This document shows, in pieces, positions 33,536 through 42,385 of a DNA stretch of 64,000 nt (its first letter is position 1; each line of letters starts with the position of its first letter). The stretch is taken from NCBI GenBank assembly GCA_910574965.1, contig CAJTDB010000009.1, forward strand, positions 112,391 to 176,390. Reading direction: 5' to 3'. The notes beneath the pieces are model-generated. The model did no database searches. It was not told the origin of the DNA and saw only the letters and a program-made list of their open reading frames with translations. This DNA comes from Lachnospiraceae bacterium (GTDB lineage: Bacteria > Bacillota > Clostridia > Lachnospirales > Lachnospiraceae). Made by a program: the position numbers and the translations under genes.

Positions 33536-34240
33536 TTAATCTTCTTCGGCCATCCGGTAACCAACGCCGATCTCCGTAAAAATATAGACCGGTTCCGCCG
33601 GATTCGGCTCAATCTTCCGCCGGATATTTGCCATATTTACCCGGAGGATGGTATTGTCATTTTCCGAATAAGGTCCCCAAATATGCTCAATCAGCCGGTC
33701 ATAGAGCAGGACTTTGCCGGAATTTCTGGCCAGAAGTGCAATGATCTTGAACTCGTTCTGGGTCAGATGGATTTCCTGACCGTTCCGGGTGACCAGACGT
33801 TTTTCAAAGTCTATGGTCAGATCGCCGGAATGGTAGGAACTGCCGGAGGAAGACGCGTCGGTCCGGAATTGACTGCTATGGCGCAGAGCAGTACGAATAC
33901 GAGCCAGAAGTTCAGAATTGCCGAAGGGTTTGGTGATATAATCGTCTGCACCCTGGTCCAGCGCCTGTACTTTGTCCTCCTCCTGAATCCGTGCGGAGAT
34001 CACGATAATCGGAGTGCTGTTCCATTCCCGAATCCGTTTGATGATGGTCATACCATCCATGTCCGGCAGCCCCAGATCCAAAAGTATCAGATCCGGGCAC
34101 TGGGAAGCTGCCTGCGACAGCCCGTCTCTTCCATTGACAGCGGAAATAACCTGGTACTTCTGAGAAGTCAGCACCGAGGAGATAAAGCTCAGTATATTTT
34201 TTTCGTCCTCGATGACGAGGATCTTAATCATCTGCTTCAT
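33536..34240 (-). CDS. kdpE: KdpE-like response regulator
   Basis: 235 residues, OmpR/PhoB class: receiver domain with the phospho-acceptor Asp in DLILLDLGLPDMDG and the lysine in ITKPFG, then a winged helix (LTQNEFKIIALLARNSGKVL; ENDNTILRVNMANIRRKIEP). Sequence style matches KdpE. Start at 34240 has AAAGGAGG upstream. Overlaps the kinase gene by 17 bp. The kdpFABC potassium pump genes are not in the window. Confidence 0.88.
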   Translation of the reverse strand: MKQMIKILVIEDEKNILSFISSVLTSQKYQVISAVNGRDGLSQAASQCPDLILLDLGLPDMDGMTIIKRIREWNSTPIIVISARIQEEDKVQALDQGADDYITKPFGNSELLARIRTALRHSSQFRTDASSSGSSYHSGDLTIDFEKRLVTRNGQEIHLTQNEFKIIALLARNSGKVLLYDRLIEHIWGPYSENDNTILRVNMANIRRKIEPNPAEPVYIFTEIGVGYRMAEED

Positions 34241-35366
34241 GGTGGGTATCCTCCTTTGGCAATGTAAAATAAAACTCGGCTCCGTCCGGGTGATTGTGTA
34301 CGCCGATCTCTCCTCCGTGGGCAGTGACAATGGCTTTGCAGATGGACAGGCCGATTCCCATACCTTTTCTTGTATCAGCGGCGGAGGTAGGAGCAGAAGG
34401 TGCTGCGTCAAAGATGCTGTCCAGCCGTTCCGGAGGGATGCCGCTGCCAAAATCCCGGATCAGAATACGGATTAAGTGCCTGTCATGTTCCAGACGGCAT
34501 TCTACCGGATGGGTGCTTCTGGCATGAAAGTAAGAGTTTTCCAGAAGGTTCAGGATGACCTGTTTAATAAGCAGGGGATCCATCGGTGCAATGAGGAAAT
34601 CATCGGGTATCTGTGTATGGATCTTCTGATCCGGATAACGCTTTCGCACAGTGGAAATGGCATCAAACAGAACCTCTTCGACTGCCTCCGGCGTTTTCTT
34701 CAGTACGTTGCTGCCGCCTTCTGTAATGCGGGTGACGGACAGGAGATTTTCTACCATATGCAAAAGCCAGTTGGCATCTTCGTAAATCTGTGCGACCAGC
34801 TCCCGTTTTTCTTCCTCAGGGAGCGCCGCTTCATTGTCCAGATAAGAGGAGCTGGCACCGATCATGCTGGTGAGCGGAGTGCGGAGGTCGTGGGAGACTG
34901 CCCGCAGAAGATTGGCCCGCAGCTTCTCCTTCTCTGCTTCCATAATCAGTTTTTCATCGGCTTTGATTCGGGAAGCCTGGTCCTTCGTATGAAAAGTTGT
35001 GGCGCTTGTCATGATGGAAATGAAATACATGACAACAAAGGTGAAAGGGTATCCGCTCATGGTAAAGTTAAACTCGTTAAAGGGATAAGTGTACAAGTAG
35101 TTAATGCAAAAAACACTGAAAATTGCAGTAAGAATCCCATAGCGGTATTTGTCCGTATAACAGGAAACGAGAATGATCGTCAGGATATAGATCAGGCTGA
35201 TATTGGCGGTGCCGGAAGGATGAATCCTGTGGTACAGAGCAGCCAAAAGGGTGGCAGCACCGGCGGCACCGATGGTAAAAAGCAGACTGAAGTGGGCGTG
35301 GAATGTATGTTTGGGAGCGATCGTCTCTACAAAGCGGGTAAAAAGGTTCCAGATATATTTTTTCAT
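34224..35366 (-). CDS. KdpD-like sensor kinase lacking the N-terminal KdpD domain
   Basis: 380 residues: about four membrane helices (25-120, DUF4118-like, including YILTIILVSCYTDKYRYG), HisKA with the phospho-His in RAVSHDLRTPLTSM, and HATPase_c motifs NLLENSYFHA, DFGSGIP and GMGIGLSICKAI. Full KdpD has about 890 residues, so the cytosolic KdpD/Usp N-terminal half is absent. It pairs with the overlapping KdpE-like regulator. Such short KdpDE pairs may control something other than the Kdp pump. Confidence 0.88.
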   Translation of the reverse strand: MKKYIWNLFTRFVETIAPKHTFHAHFSLLFTIGAAGAATLLAALYHRIHPSGTANISLIYILTIILVSCYTDKYRYGILTAIFSVFCINYLYTYPFNEFNFTMSGYPFTFVVMYFISIMTSATTFHTKDQASRIKADEKLIMEAEKEKLRANLLRAVSHDLRTPLTSMIGASSSYLDNEAALPEEEKRELVAQIYEDANWLLHMVENLLSVTRITEGGSNVLKKTPEAVEEVLFDAISTVRKRYPDQKIHTQIPDDFLIAPMDPLLIKQVILNLLENSYFHARSTHPVECRLEHDRHLIRILIRDFGSGIPPERLDSIFDAAPSAPTSAADTRKGMGIGLSICKAIVTAHGGEIGVHNHPDGAEFYFTLPKEDTHHEADD

Positions 35367-35386
35367 ATGGATGACGGATGTTCTCT

Positions 35387-36565
35387 TCAGAGAACAAGCA
35401 GTTTCCTCCTGTGTTCATTTTCATAGGGCTGTCCGTGCAGCAGGGCGCGGACGGATTCATAAAGCCGGTCGGCATAGAGCCAGTCTTCCGGCAGCACTTC
35501 GTCAGAAGGCGAGGTGACAAGGGAAAAGGTTCCCTGTTTGGTTAGTTCTTTTAGTAATGGCTCTGCGTTTTTACGAAAGCCGAGAACGCGGAAAACGCCT
35601 GCCGGCTGATCGTTTCGGATATTCAGCATAATGTGTAAAAGCCCGCGGCTGACGGCTGTCCGGGTCAGATTCCGTGTCTTCAGAAGGTCGGTAAACTGGG
35701 AGAAGGAGGAAAAATGTTCCTGATGCCTGCGGATGCGGCCGGAAAGCTCCTTCGTCACGCCGAAAAAGGCATCAAGGGATACTGACGGATGGCGCCAGAG
35801 CCGTTCCAGAAGAAGGAGAGAGAACGCATCTTCGGTTATGGGCGTTTTTCCCCGGTATGCTTCATAAACTTCCGGGGAAGGAAGCTGCACCAAAAGTTCG
35901 GGAGTAAATATGCCCTGGCTTTGAAGCAGAGCCTTTCGGATGCCGCTGGCGGCAGCAGTCTGTTCCGGACAAAGCCGGGCTTCGTGGTAGTGTGCGCCGA
36001 TGCGCCTGACCGTGTGGGGCCGGACAGGGCTATGGGACCGTTCTAAAGCTTTCAGATATTCCAGAGCCAGCAGGTCGTTGGGATGTTCCAAAGTCTCCTG
36101 CGGGATGGTCCGGTCGTATCGGCCAAGGGCCCATGCCCGTGCCTTTGGCCAGGACATTCCCAGACGCAGAGCTTCCTTCAGGTACTGCCGGAACGCTTCC
36201 GGTTCTTGGGCCAGGATATGCGCCGGTTTTAAAAGCCGGTCCAGGTCCCCGCATTCACTGCCGAAGCAAAGATCCGTGACAATGCCGGTGGCTGTGAGAA
36301 GGCCGACGGCTCCGGCGGCAAAGTATTCTGCGCTGCCGGTGGAGACGCAGGGAGGCAGTTCTAAGATCAGGTCAGCCCCGTTCTTTAGAGCGGCCCGTGC
36401 CCGGCTGTATTTGTCAAACATAGCGGGTGCGCCGCGCTGTACGTAGTTGCCGCTCATGACGACGACGGTGTAGGCGGCGTCAGTGCGGCGGCGGGCTTCT
36501 GCAAGATGCCATGCATGTCCCCGGTGGAAGGGGTTATATTCGGCGATGATTCCGACGATGTTCAT
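35387..36565 (-). CDS. tmcAL: tRNA(Met) cytidine acetate ligase TmcAL (YlbM)
   Basis: 392 residues; adenylates acetate and transfers it to the wobble cytidine of elongator tRNA-Met. The nucleotidyltransferase start IIAEYNPFHRGHAWHL contains the HxGH motif, with VVVMSGNYVQRGAPA and LELPPCVSTGSAEYFAAGAV further family hallmarks. Start at 36565 with GGAGGTTCTCT upstream, rather than the longer frame to 36616. Divergent from topB. Confidence 0.92.
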   Translation of the reverse strand: MNIVGIIAEYNPFHRGHAWHLAEARRRTDAAYTVVVMSGNYVQRGAPAMFDKYSRARAALKNGADLILELPPCVSTGSAEYFAAGAVGLLTATGIVTDLCFGSECGDLDRLLKPAHILAQEPEAFRQYLKEALRLGMSWPKARAWALGRYDRTIPQETLEHPNDLLALEYLKALERSHSPVRPHTVRRIGAHYHEARLCPEQTAAASGIRKALLQSQGIFTPELLVQLPSPEVYEAYRGKTPITEDAFSLLLLERLWRHPSVSLDAFFGVTKELSGRIRRHQEHFSSFSQFTDLLKTRNLTRTAVSRGLLHIMLNIRNDQPAGVFRVLGFRKNAEPLLKELTKQGTFSLVTSPSDEVLPEDWLYADRLYESVRALLHGQPYENEHRRKLLVL

Positions 36566-36670
36566 AGAGAACCTCCGTGACGTTGATAGAATCTCCTTTA
36601 TAGACAAGTATACCACAAATGTGCTATACTTTCACAGGAATTATAAAGAATGTAAGAAGAGCAGGAGAAT

Positions 36671-38692
36671 ATGGCGAAAAATTTATACATTGCCGAGAAG
36701 CCCAGTGTGGCACAGGAATTTGCCAGGGCTTTAAAACAAAATATGACCAGGCAGGATGGTTATCTGGAATCAGCGGATGCCATCGTTACCTGGTGCGTGG
36801 GACATCTGGTTACAATGAGCTATCCGGAAGTCTATGATGAGAAATACAAACGCTGGTCCTTAAACACCCTTCCATTTCTGCCGAAAGAATGGAAATATGA
36901 AGTGATCGAAGGGGTGAAAAAGCAGTACACCATCGTGAGCACTCTTCTGAACCGGAAAGACGTGGACTGTATTTATGTGTGCACAGACTCCGGACGGGAA
37001 GGAGAGTATATCTATCGTCTGGTGGAACAGATGGCAGGGGTGAAGGGAAAGCAGCGGAAGCGGGTGTGGATTGACTCTCAGACAGAGGAGGAGATTCTGC
37101 GGGGGATCCGTGAGGCAAAGGATCTGTCGGAGTATGACAATCTGTCCCACTCCGCCTATCTGCGGGCCAAGGAAGATTATCTGATGGGAATTAATTTTTC
37201 CAGGCTGCTGACGCTTCGGTACGGCCGTGCAGTGGCCAGCTTCCAGCATATGGATTATATGGTGATCTCGGTGGGAAGAGTTATGACCTGTGTGCTTGGC
37301 ATGGTCGTCCGGCGGGAGCGGGAGATCCGGTCTTTTGTAAAGACGCCTTTTTACCGGGTGCTTCTTGTGCAGGAGCTGGCCGGAAAGACCTTTGACGGAG
37401 AATGGAGGGCAGTGGAGGGAAGCAAATACTTTCAGTCCCCGCTTTTGTATAAGGAGAATGGATTTAAGAAGGAAGAGGATGCCAAAGGACTGACGGACCG
37501 ATTGAAGGCCGTAGTTCCCCAGGAGGCAGTCGTCCTGTCGGTGGAGCGTAAGAAAGAAACCCGATATGCACCGCTGCTTTACAATCTGGCAGAATTACAG
37601 AACGAATGTTCGAAAAGACTGAAAATCAGTCCGGATGAAACGCTGAAAATTGTTCAGGAACTGTACGAGAAGAAACTGGTCACGTATCCAAGAACGGATG
37701 CCAGGGTGCTGTCCAGTGCAGTAGCAAAAGAGATTTATAAAAACATCGGCGGACTTAAAGGCTATGGGCCGGTCTCCGCATTTGCCCAGGAGATCTTAAA
37801 CCAGGGGAGTTACAAAGGGATTGGCAAGAGCCGTTATACCAATGACAAGCAGATTACCGATCACTATGCAATCATCCCCACAGGGCAGGGACTGCCGGCT
37901 CTGGCGTCGGTATCGCCTACAGGACAGAAAGTATTCGAGGCCATTGTTCGCCGTTTTTTGAGCATCTTCTATCCGCCTGCAATCTATCAGAAGACGGCGC
38001 TGGTTACGCAGATGGACCAAGAGCGATTTTTCTCTAACTTCCGTGTACTGAAAGAGGAAGGATATTTAAAGATTGCACCGAGTACATATGATAACAAGAA
38101 GAAAAAAGGGGATGAGGAAACCGAAGAGGAGATCGGATATGACGCGGTTCTTTTAGAGGCGCTTCAGAAGCTGCAAAAGGGAGCAAAACTTCCGGTGAAA
38201 GATGCAAAGATCAAAGAAGGGGAAACATCCCCGCCAAAGCGCTACAATTCGGGTTCTATGATTCTTGCTATGGAAAATGCAGGACAGTTGATTGAGGATG
38301 AAGAGCTTCGGGCTCAGATCAAAGGAAGCGGCATCGGCACCAGCGCCACCCGTGCAGAGATCCTTAAAAAGCTGGTCAATATTAAATACATAGCGCTAAA
38401 TAAAAAAACACAAGTTATTACTCCAACGCTTCTGGGTGAAAATATATTTGATGTGGTCAATGTATCCATCCGTTCGCTTCTGAATCCGGAACTGACCGCA
38501 AGCTGGGAAAAGGGGCTTGCCTATGTGGCCAACGGAGAGATCACGGCGGAAGAGTATATGGGGAAGCTGGAGCATTTTGTCAGGAGCCGGACACAGCAGG
38601 TGCTGGGCAGCAGGCAGCACGACGCTATGGGACCATATTTTGACGCGGCGGCGGCTTTTTATAAAACGGCAGAGAAGACAAAGAAACCATAA
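36671..38692 (+). CDS. topB: DNA topoisomerase III
   Basis: 673 residues, type IA topoisomerase. Toprim domain at the start (LYIAEKPSVAQEFARAL; VCTDSGREGEYIYRLV) and the catalytic tyrosine in KLVTYPRTDARVL; ITDHYAIIPTGQG and GIGTSATRAEIL complete the family signature. It has no C-terminal zinc ribbons. GCAGGAG precedes the ATG. TopB copies occur both as chromosomal housekeeping genes and on integrative elements; nothing around it indicates an element here. Confidence 0.93.
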   Translation: MAKNLYIAEKPSVAQEFARALKQNMTRQDGYLESADAIVTWCVGHLVTMSYPEVYDEKYKRWSLNTLPFLPKEWKYEVIEGVKKQYTIVSTLLNRKDVDCIYVCTDSGREGEYIYRLVEQMAGVKGKQRKRVWIDSQTEEEILRGIREAKDLSEYDNLSHSAYLRAKEDYLMGINFSRLLTLRYGRAVASFQHMDYMVISVGRVMTCVLGMVVRREREIRSFVKTPFYRVLLVQELAGKTFDGEWRAVEGSKYFQSPLLYKENGFKKEEDAKGLTDRLKAVVPQEAVVLSVERKKETRYAPLLYNLAELQNECSKRLKISPDETLKIVQELYEKKLVTYPRTDARVLSSAVAKEIYKNIGGLKGYGPVSAFAQEILNQGSYKGIGKSRYTNDKQITDHYAIIPTGQGLPALASVSPTGQKVFEAIVRRFLSIFYPPAIYQKTALVTQMDQERFFSNFRVLKEEGYLKIAPSTYDNKKKKGDEETEEEIGYDAVLLEALQKLQKGAKLPVKDAKIKEGETSPPKRYNSGSMILAMENAGQLIEDEELRAQIKGSGIGTSATRAEILKKLVNIKYIALNKKTQVITPTLLGENIFDVVNVSIRSLLNPELTASWEKGLAYVANGEITAEEYMGKLEHFVRSRTQQVLGSRQHDAMGPYFDAAAAFYKTAEKTKKP

Positions 38693-38712
38693 CGGCGTCT
38701 GTTTTCCGGTTT

Positions 38713-38809
38713 AAGGAACTATAAACCGATGCGGAACTATCAACAGCATCTGTGCCGGAAATGTTTCTAGGGCAAGGATATTTCTGGAACCGATGCGGAA
38801 CTAAAATAG
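38713..38809 (+). repeat. Hairpin repeat locus R4
   Basis: A partial tag GGAACTATAAAC, then GATGCGGAACTATCAACA, arm GCATC (38746-38750) paired with GATGC (38792-38796), inner CCGGAAAT/ATTTCTGG, and the 3' tag GGAACTAAAAT followed by AGGAG. GATGC before the arm offers the alternative pairing seen in other copies. Confidence 0.8.
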
Positions 38810-38820
38810 GAGATATAAAA

Positions 38821-39492
38821 ATGAGCAAAATAACTATTCAGGACCTTTATAATTTAAACGAAACCATTGCAGCAGAGCTGTTTGACGGCTTAACATATCC
38901 CTGGGAGGCGCTGCCGAAGATCGGGGATTTTATCCGGAAGTTGGGAGCATCGCTCAGTGAAGAAGAATATGAAAAGATAGGCGAAGACGTATGGATTGCC
39001 AGAAGTGCAAAAGTATTTCCAAGTGCGTACATTCACGGGCCGGCTATTATTGGAAAAGAGGCGGAAGTACGTCACTGTGCTTTCATACGCGGGAATGCAC
39101 TGGTAGGAGAGGGGGCAGTGGTAGGCAATTCTACCGAACTGAAAAATGTTGTGCTGTTTAATAAAGTGCAGGTGCCCCACTACAACTATGTGGGTGATTC
39201 CATTCTTGGCTATAAAGCACATATGGGTGCCGGATCCATCACTTCCAACGTAAAATCCGACAAAAAGCTTGTGAAAGTCCATACGCCGGAGGGCGATATA
39301 GAGACCGGCATGAAAAAGTTCGGTGCCATGGTTGCAGATGAAGTAGAAGTGGGCTGCGGGTCGATTCTGAATCCCGGAACAGTCGTCGGAAGAAAAAGCA
39401 ATATCTATCCCCTGTCCTCTGTAAGAGGCGTGGTGCCGGCTCATTCTATATATAAAAAACAAGGAGAAATTGCAGAGAAACATGAAGACTAA
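38821..39492 (+). CDS. Left-handed beta-helix (hexapeptide-repeat) protein, GlmU/LpxA-like
   Basis: 223 residues. After about 60 residues come hexapeptide repeats (IARSAKVFPSAYIHGPAIIG, EVRHCAFIRGNALVGEGAVV, MVADEVEVGCGSILNPGTVV), forming a left-handed beta helix as in nucleotide-sugar acetyltransferases. The N-terminal pyrophosphorylase domain of GlmU is missing, so it is probably a sugar or UDP-sugar acyltransferase-like protein; substrate unknown. Ribosome site AGGAG comes from the end of repeat R4. It overlaps the TraX-like gene by 11 bp. Confidence 0.82.
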   Translation: MSKITIQDLYNLNETIAAELFDGLTYPWEALPKIGDFIRKLGASLSEEEYEKIGEDVWIARSAKVFPSAYIHGPAIIGKEAEVRHCAFIRGNALVGEGAVVGNSTELKNVVLFNKVQVPHYNYVGDSILGYKAHMGAGSITSNVKSDKKLVKVHTPEGDIETGMKKFGAMVADEVEVGCGSILNPGTVVGRKSNIYPLSSVRGVVPAHSIYKKQGEIAEKHED

Positions 39493-40213
39493 GGCTGGAA
39501 TCAGCGGCAGCATGTTAAAATGGATTGCAGTTCTTTTAATGGCTGTCGATCATGTGGGAGCCGGTATTGTGGAGCCTTATGTACTGAATGCCTGGGGCGG
39601 CTCTCCCCTTGGCGGCACTTTTTCGGAAAGCTGGAATGAGATCTTGGCGATAGATCAGATCATCCGTTATATTGGCCGGCCGTCTTTTCCGATTTTCTGC
39701 TTTCTGCTTGTGCAGGGTTTTGTCCACACCCATAATGTAAAAAAATACGCTCTGCGGCTTTTTCTTTTTGCGCTGGTCAGTGAGATTCCCTTTGATCTGG
39801 CACTTCATATAAAGGTGTTTCACTGGCAAAATCAAAATGTATTTTTTACGCTTTTCATTGGGCTTTTGGTTATCTGGTTTATTCAGGCCCGCCAAAATGC
39901 TCTCTGGGCCAAACTGGCAGGACTTCTGGCCGGGGCAGTGTTAGCCGATGCGCTTCATACGGATTACGGTGCCTTTGGAGTGGCACTGATTGTCCTTTTG
40001 TATTTGCTGCGGAATCGGAAACCGGCCCAGTGTATCCTGGGTGCGGTCTGCTGCGCATGGGAACTGACAGCCCCTCTGGCCTTTGTGCCGATCTGGTTTT
40101 ATAACGGCGAACGGGGGAGACAGCCCCGGTGGTTTTTCTACTGGTTTTACCCGGTACATCTGCTGCTGTACAGTTTCATTGGATTGTATGTGCTGCCAGC
40201 ACTGATTTTATAG
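39482..40213 (+). CDS. TraX-family membrane protein
   Basis: 243 residues with seven to eight hydrophobic segments; SGSMLKWIAVLLMAVDHVGA and IGRPSFPIFCFLLVQGFVHT are the TraX signature. TraX of the F plasmid acetylates pilin; chromosomal Firmicute copies are of unknown function, presumably membrane acyltransferases. The start is ambiguous: AAGGAG at 39461 is only 3 nt from TTG at 39470 and 15 nt from ATG at 39482. Translationally coupled to the beta-helix gene. Confidence 0.85.
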   Translation: MKTKAGISGSMLKWIAVLLMAVDHVGAGIVEPYVLNAWGGSPLGGTFSESWNEILAIDQIIRYIGRPSFPIFCFLLVQGFVHTHNVKKYALRLFLFALVSEIPFDLALHIKVFHWQNQNVFFTLFIGLLVIWFIQARQNALWAKLAGLLAGAVLADALHTDYGAFGVALIVLLYLLRNRKPAQCILGAVCCAWELTAPLAFVPIWFYNGERGRQPRWFFYWFYPVHLLLYSFIGLYVLPALIL

Positions 40214-40333
40214 AGATGCAAAATTATAACAGCATTCGCCCGAAAGATACCCGGAAGGATTTTACGGCACAAAGTGATGGAAAATGCTTCCAGACGAGAG
40301 GGTATGTTTCGGGGGAATGCGGAACTTAAATAA
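40214..40333 (+). repeat. Hairpin repeat locus R5
   Basis: Starts directly after the TraX stop: AGATGCAAAATTATAACA, arm GCATTCGCCCGAAAGATACC (from 40232) pairing with GGTATGTTTCGGGGGAATGC (to 40320) with two mismatches, then GGAACTTAAATAAGAGG ahead of the next start codon. Confidence 0.85.
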
Positions 40334-40344
40334 GAGGTGTCAAG

Positions 40345-40566
40345 ATGGACAGAGAAGATTATGAGGAAATCAAACAAGAAATCGAGAAAATTTTGACTCG
40401 ATACAAGGTCAGCTCATCGGAGCAATGGGACAATATGGATGGATGGGAAGCATGCGAAGTGTACGAGAGCTTAAAAGCCGGAGTGGTAGAGGTATTTAAC
40501 CTGGATGATGATGAAATGGGTGAGGCTTTAGAAGAAGTTTTAGAATCCATGTCCGGGCGGAACTGA
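40345..40566 (+). CDS. Small acidic protein of unknown function
   Basis: 73 residues, very acidic and helical (MDREDYEEIKQEIEKILTRY; LDDDEMGEALEEVLESMSG). No family recognised. AAGAGG at the end of repeat R5 precedes the ATG. It is followed 22 bp later by the HD-domain gene, probably in one transcript. Confidence 0.65.
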   Translation: MDREDYEEIKQEIEKILTRYKVSSSEQWDNMDGWEACEVYESLKAGVVEVFNLDDDEMGEALEEVLESMSGRN

Positions 40567-40588
40567 AAAAAGCAGGAGGATCATATTT

Positions 40589-41164
40589 ATGAACACCAAA
40601 ATTACAAGAGAACAGGCGGTAGCGCTTCTGAAGAAATACAACCAAGAGCCGTTCCATATCCAGCACGCTTATACGGTGGAAGCGGTTATGCGCTGGTTCG
40701 CAAAAGAACTGGGCCATGGGGACGAGGATTTCTGGGGACTGTGCGGACTGCTTCACGATGTGGATTTTGAGAAATTTCCGGAAGAACACTGCAAGAAGGC
40801 GCCGGAGCTTTTGGCGGAACTTTCGGCAGAAGCGGAAGTGGTCCATGCAGTATGCAGCCATGGTTACGGTATTTGCAGTGACGTAAAACCGGTTCATGAG
40901 ATGGAAAAAATATTGTTTGCATCCGATGAGCTGACTGGCCTGATCGGTGCTGCGGCAAGGATGCGTCCGTCTAAAAGCTGTACGGACATGGAGTTATCCA
41001 GCCTGAAGAAGAAGTTCAAAGATAAGCGTTTTGCTGCCGGATGCTCCCGCGACATTATTCGTACCGGGGCAGAGCAGCTTGGATGGGAGCTGGATAAGCT
41101 TATGCAGATGACATTAGAAGCGATGAAAGCTTCCGAAGCACAGATTGAAGCAGAGATCGGTTAA
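40589..41164 (+). CDS. HD-domain phosphohydrolase-like protein
   Basis: 191 residues. The metal-binding pattern of HD proteins is visible: HIQHAYTVEAVM supplies the first His, GLLHDVDFEK the HD dyad, and VHAVCSHGYG further His residues. Clostridial relatives are annotated as hydrolases; substrate unknown. AGGAGG precedes the ATG. Confidence 0.85.
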   Translation: MNTKITREQAVALLKKYNQEPFHIQHAYTVEAVMRWFAKELGHGDEDFWGLCGLLHDVDFEKFPEEHCKKAPELLAELSAEAEVVHAVCSHGYGICSDVKPVHEMEKILFASDELTGLIGAAARMRPSKSCTDMELSSLKKKFKDKRFAAGCSRDIIRTGAEQLGWELDKLMQMTLEAMKASEAQIEAEIG

Positions 41165-41171
41165 TGTATCT

Positions 41172-41202
41172 GCCGGAAGGGCCGAAAAAGGACCCTTCCG
41201 GC
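41172..41202. terminator. Stem-loop between convergent genes
   Basis: GCCGGAAGGG and CCCTTCCGGC form a perfect 10-bp stem just after the HD-domain gene and facing the small minus-strand gene; it can end transcription from either side, though the T-runs are short. Confidence 0.65.
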
Positions 41203-41215
41203 GGAAATACAGATT

Positions 41216-41404
41216 TTACTCTTTGCGGTTCCGGTAATGTTCCGGAACTTTTGGCAGAAATGGATACAATTCTTCATAATGTTCCAGTTCTTCTTCTCCG
41301 ATTGGCCCTGCCGGGATCAGACCGGTCATATCCTGGGCAGAACAGGGAGACAGATTCCGGCATCCTTCTGATGCGGCGGAAGATCTCATATTTTCTTTTT
41401 TCAT
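41216..41404 (-). CDS. Small hypothetical protein
   Basis: 62 residues (MKKENMRSSAASEGCRNLSP, then a Tyr- and Glu-rich EHYEELYPFLPKVPEHY). AAAAGGAGTCG upstream is a strong ribosome site, which supports translation. Function unknown; the Pro/Tyr-rich tail resembles small spore-coat-type proteins, but that is only an impression. Confidence 0.6.
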   Translation of the reverse strand: MKKENMRSSAASEGCRNLSPCSAQDMTGLIPAGPIGEEELEHYEELYPFLPKVPEHYRNRKE

Positions 41405-41677
41405 AAAACGACTCCTTTTGCTTAAGTTTCAAATGTTTATGCGCTCTAAATTTTTTGGACAGATGTTCTTTTTCAAGATTCATGATCTGTTTTTGTTAAT
41501 ATGTGTTATAATATGAGAAATATGCAGGCTTTCTTCAGAAATTCTTTAGAAATACCTGCATTTGTTTTTAAGATTCTGCCCATAGAATGAAAGTCATAAC
41601 AGAAAGGAACAGAGCTTTTGCAGGAAGGGGCAGAAAATGAGAATCATATGAAGAACACAGAGGGAGTGATAAAAAAC

Positions 41678-42385
41678 ATGGATAAATATCATGTGTTAGT
41701 AGTAGAAGACGACAAAGAGATTCGGGACGGAATCGAGATTTACTTAAAAAGTCAGGGCTATGAAGTCTACAAGGCAGCAGACGGAATCGAAGGGCTGGAG
41801 ATCATTTACCGGGAGGAGATCCATCTGGCCATTGTGGATGTGATGATGCCCAGAAAGGATGGGATCCAGATGGTCATGGAAATGCGCAAGGATTATGATT
41901 TTCCAGTTATTATGCTGTCGGCCAAGTCCGAAGAGGTCGATAAGATTCTGGGACTGAATATGGGTGCGGATGATTATGTGACAAAGCCTTTTACGCCGCT
42001 GGAGCTTTTAGCAAGGGTAAATTCCCAGCTCCGCCGTTACAGCCGCTATTTGGAGAAATTAGCCAGCGGCAATAAAGAAGAAGGACATGTGTACCGAATC
42101 GGAGGACTGGAACTGGACGAAGAGAAGGTGGAACTGCGTGTGGACGGAACGCCAGTTCGAGTAACGCCTATGGAGTATCGGATTCTGCTGCTTCTGATGA
42201 AACATCCGGGCAGAGTATTTTCTGCAGACGAGATTTATGAGCGAGTCTGGAATGAAAAAGCAGTCAATTCCGATACGATCATGGTTCACGTACGGAATAT
42301 TCGGGAAAAGATAGAGATCAATCCAAAAAATCCAAAATATTTAAAGGTGGTGTGGGGTGTTGGCTACAAAATGGAAAAACAGTAA
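41678..42385 (+). CDS. OmpR-family response regulator
   Basis: 235 residues: receiver (LVVEDDKEIRDGIE; phospho-Asp in LAIVDVMMPRKDG; KPFTPLELLARV) and winged helix (RVTPMEYRILLLLMKHPGRV; VNSDTIMVHVRNIREKIE). Start at 41678 fits the family length and has AGGGAG upstream; in-frame ATG 41648 is possible. It overlaps the histidine kinase gene by 29 bp. Resembles VanR/PhoP-type regulators that respond to envelope conditions. Confidence 0.9.
   Translation: MDKYHVLVVEDDKEIRDGIEIYLKSQGYEVYKAADGIEGLEIIYREEIHLAIVDVMMPRKDGIQMVMEMRKDYDFPVIMLSAKSEEVDKILGLNMGADDYVTKPFTPLELLARVNSQLRRYSRYLEKLASGNKEEGHVYRIGGLELDEEKVELRVDGTPVRVTPMEYRILLLLMKHPGRVFSADEIYERVWNEKAVNSDTIMVHVRNIREKIEINPKNPKYLKVVWGVGYKMEKQ

Noticed and set aside
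33449-34267. 272-codon plus-strand ORF downstream of the B12 riboswitch
   Set aside because: It starts upstream of and runs through the terminator hairpin, lies entirely antisense to kdpE, has no ribosome site, and gives no recognisable protein; it is not the riboswitch target.
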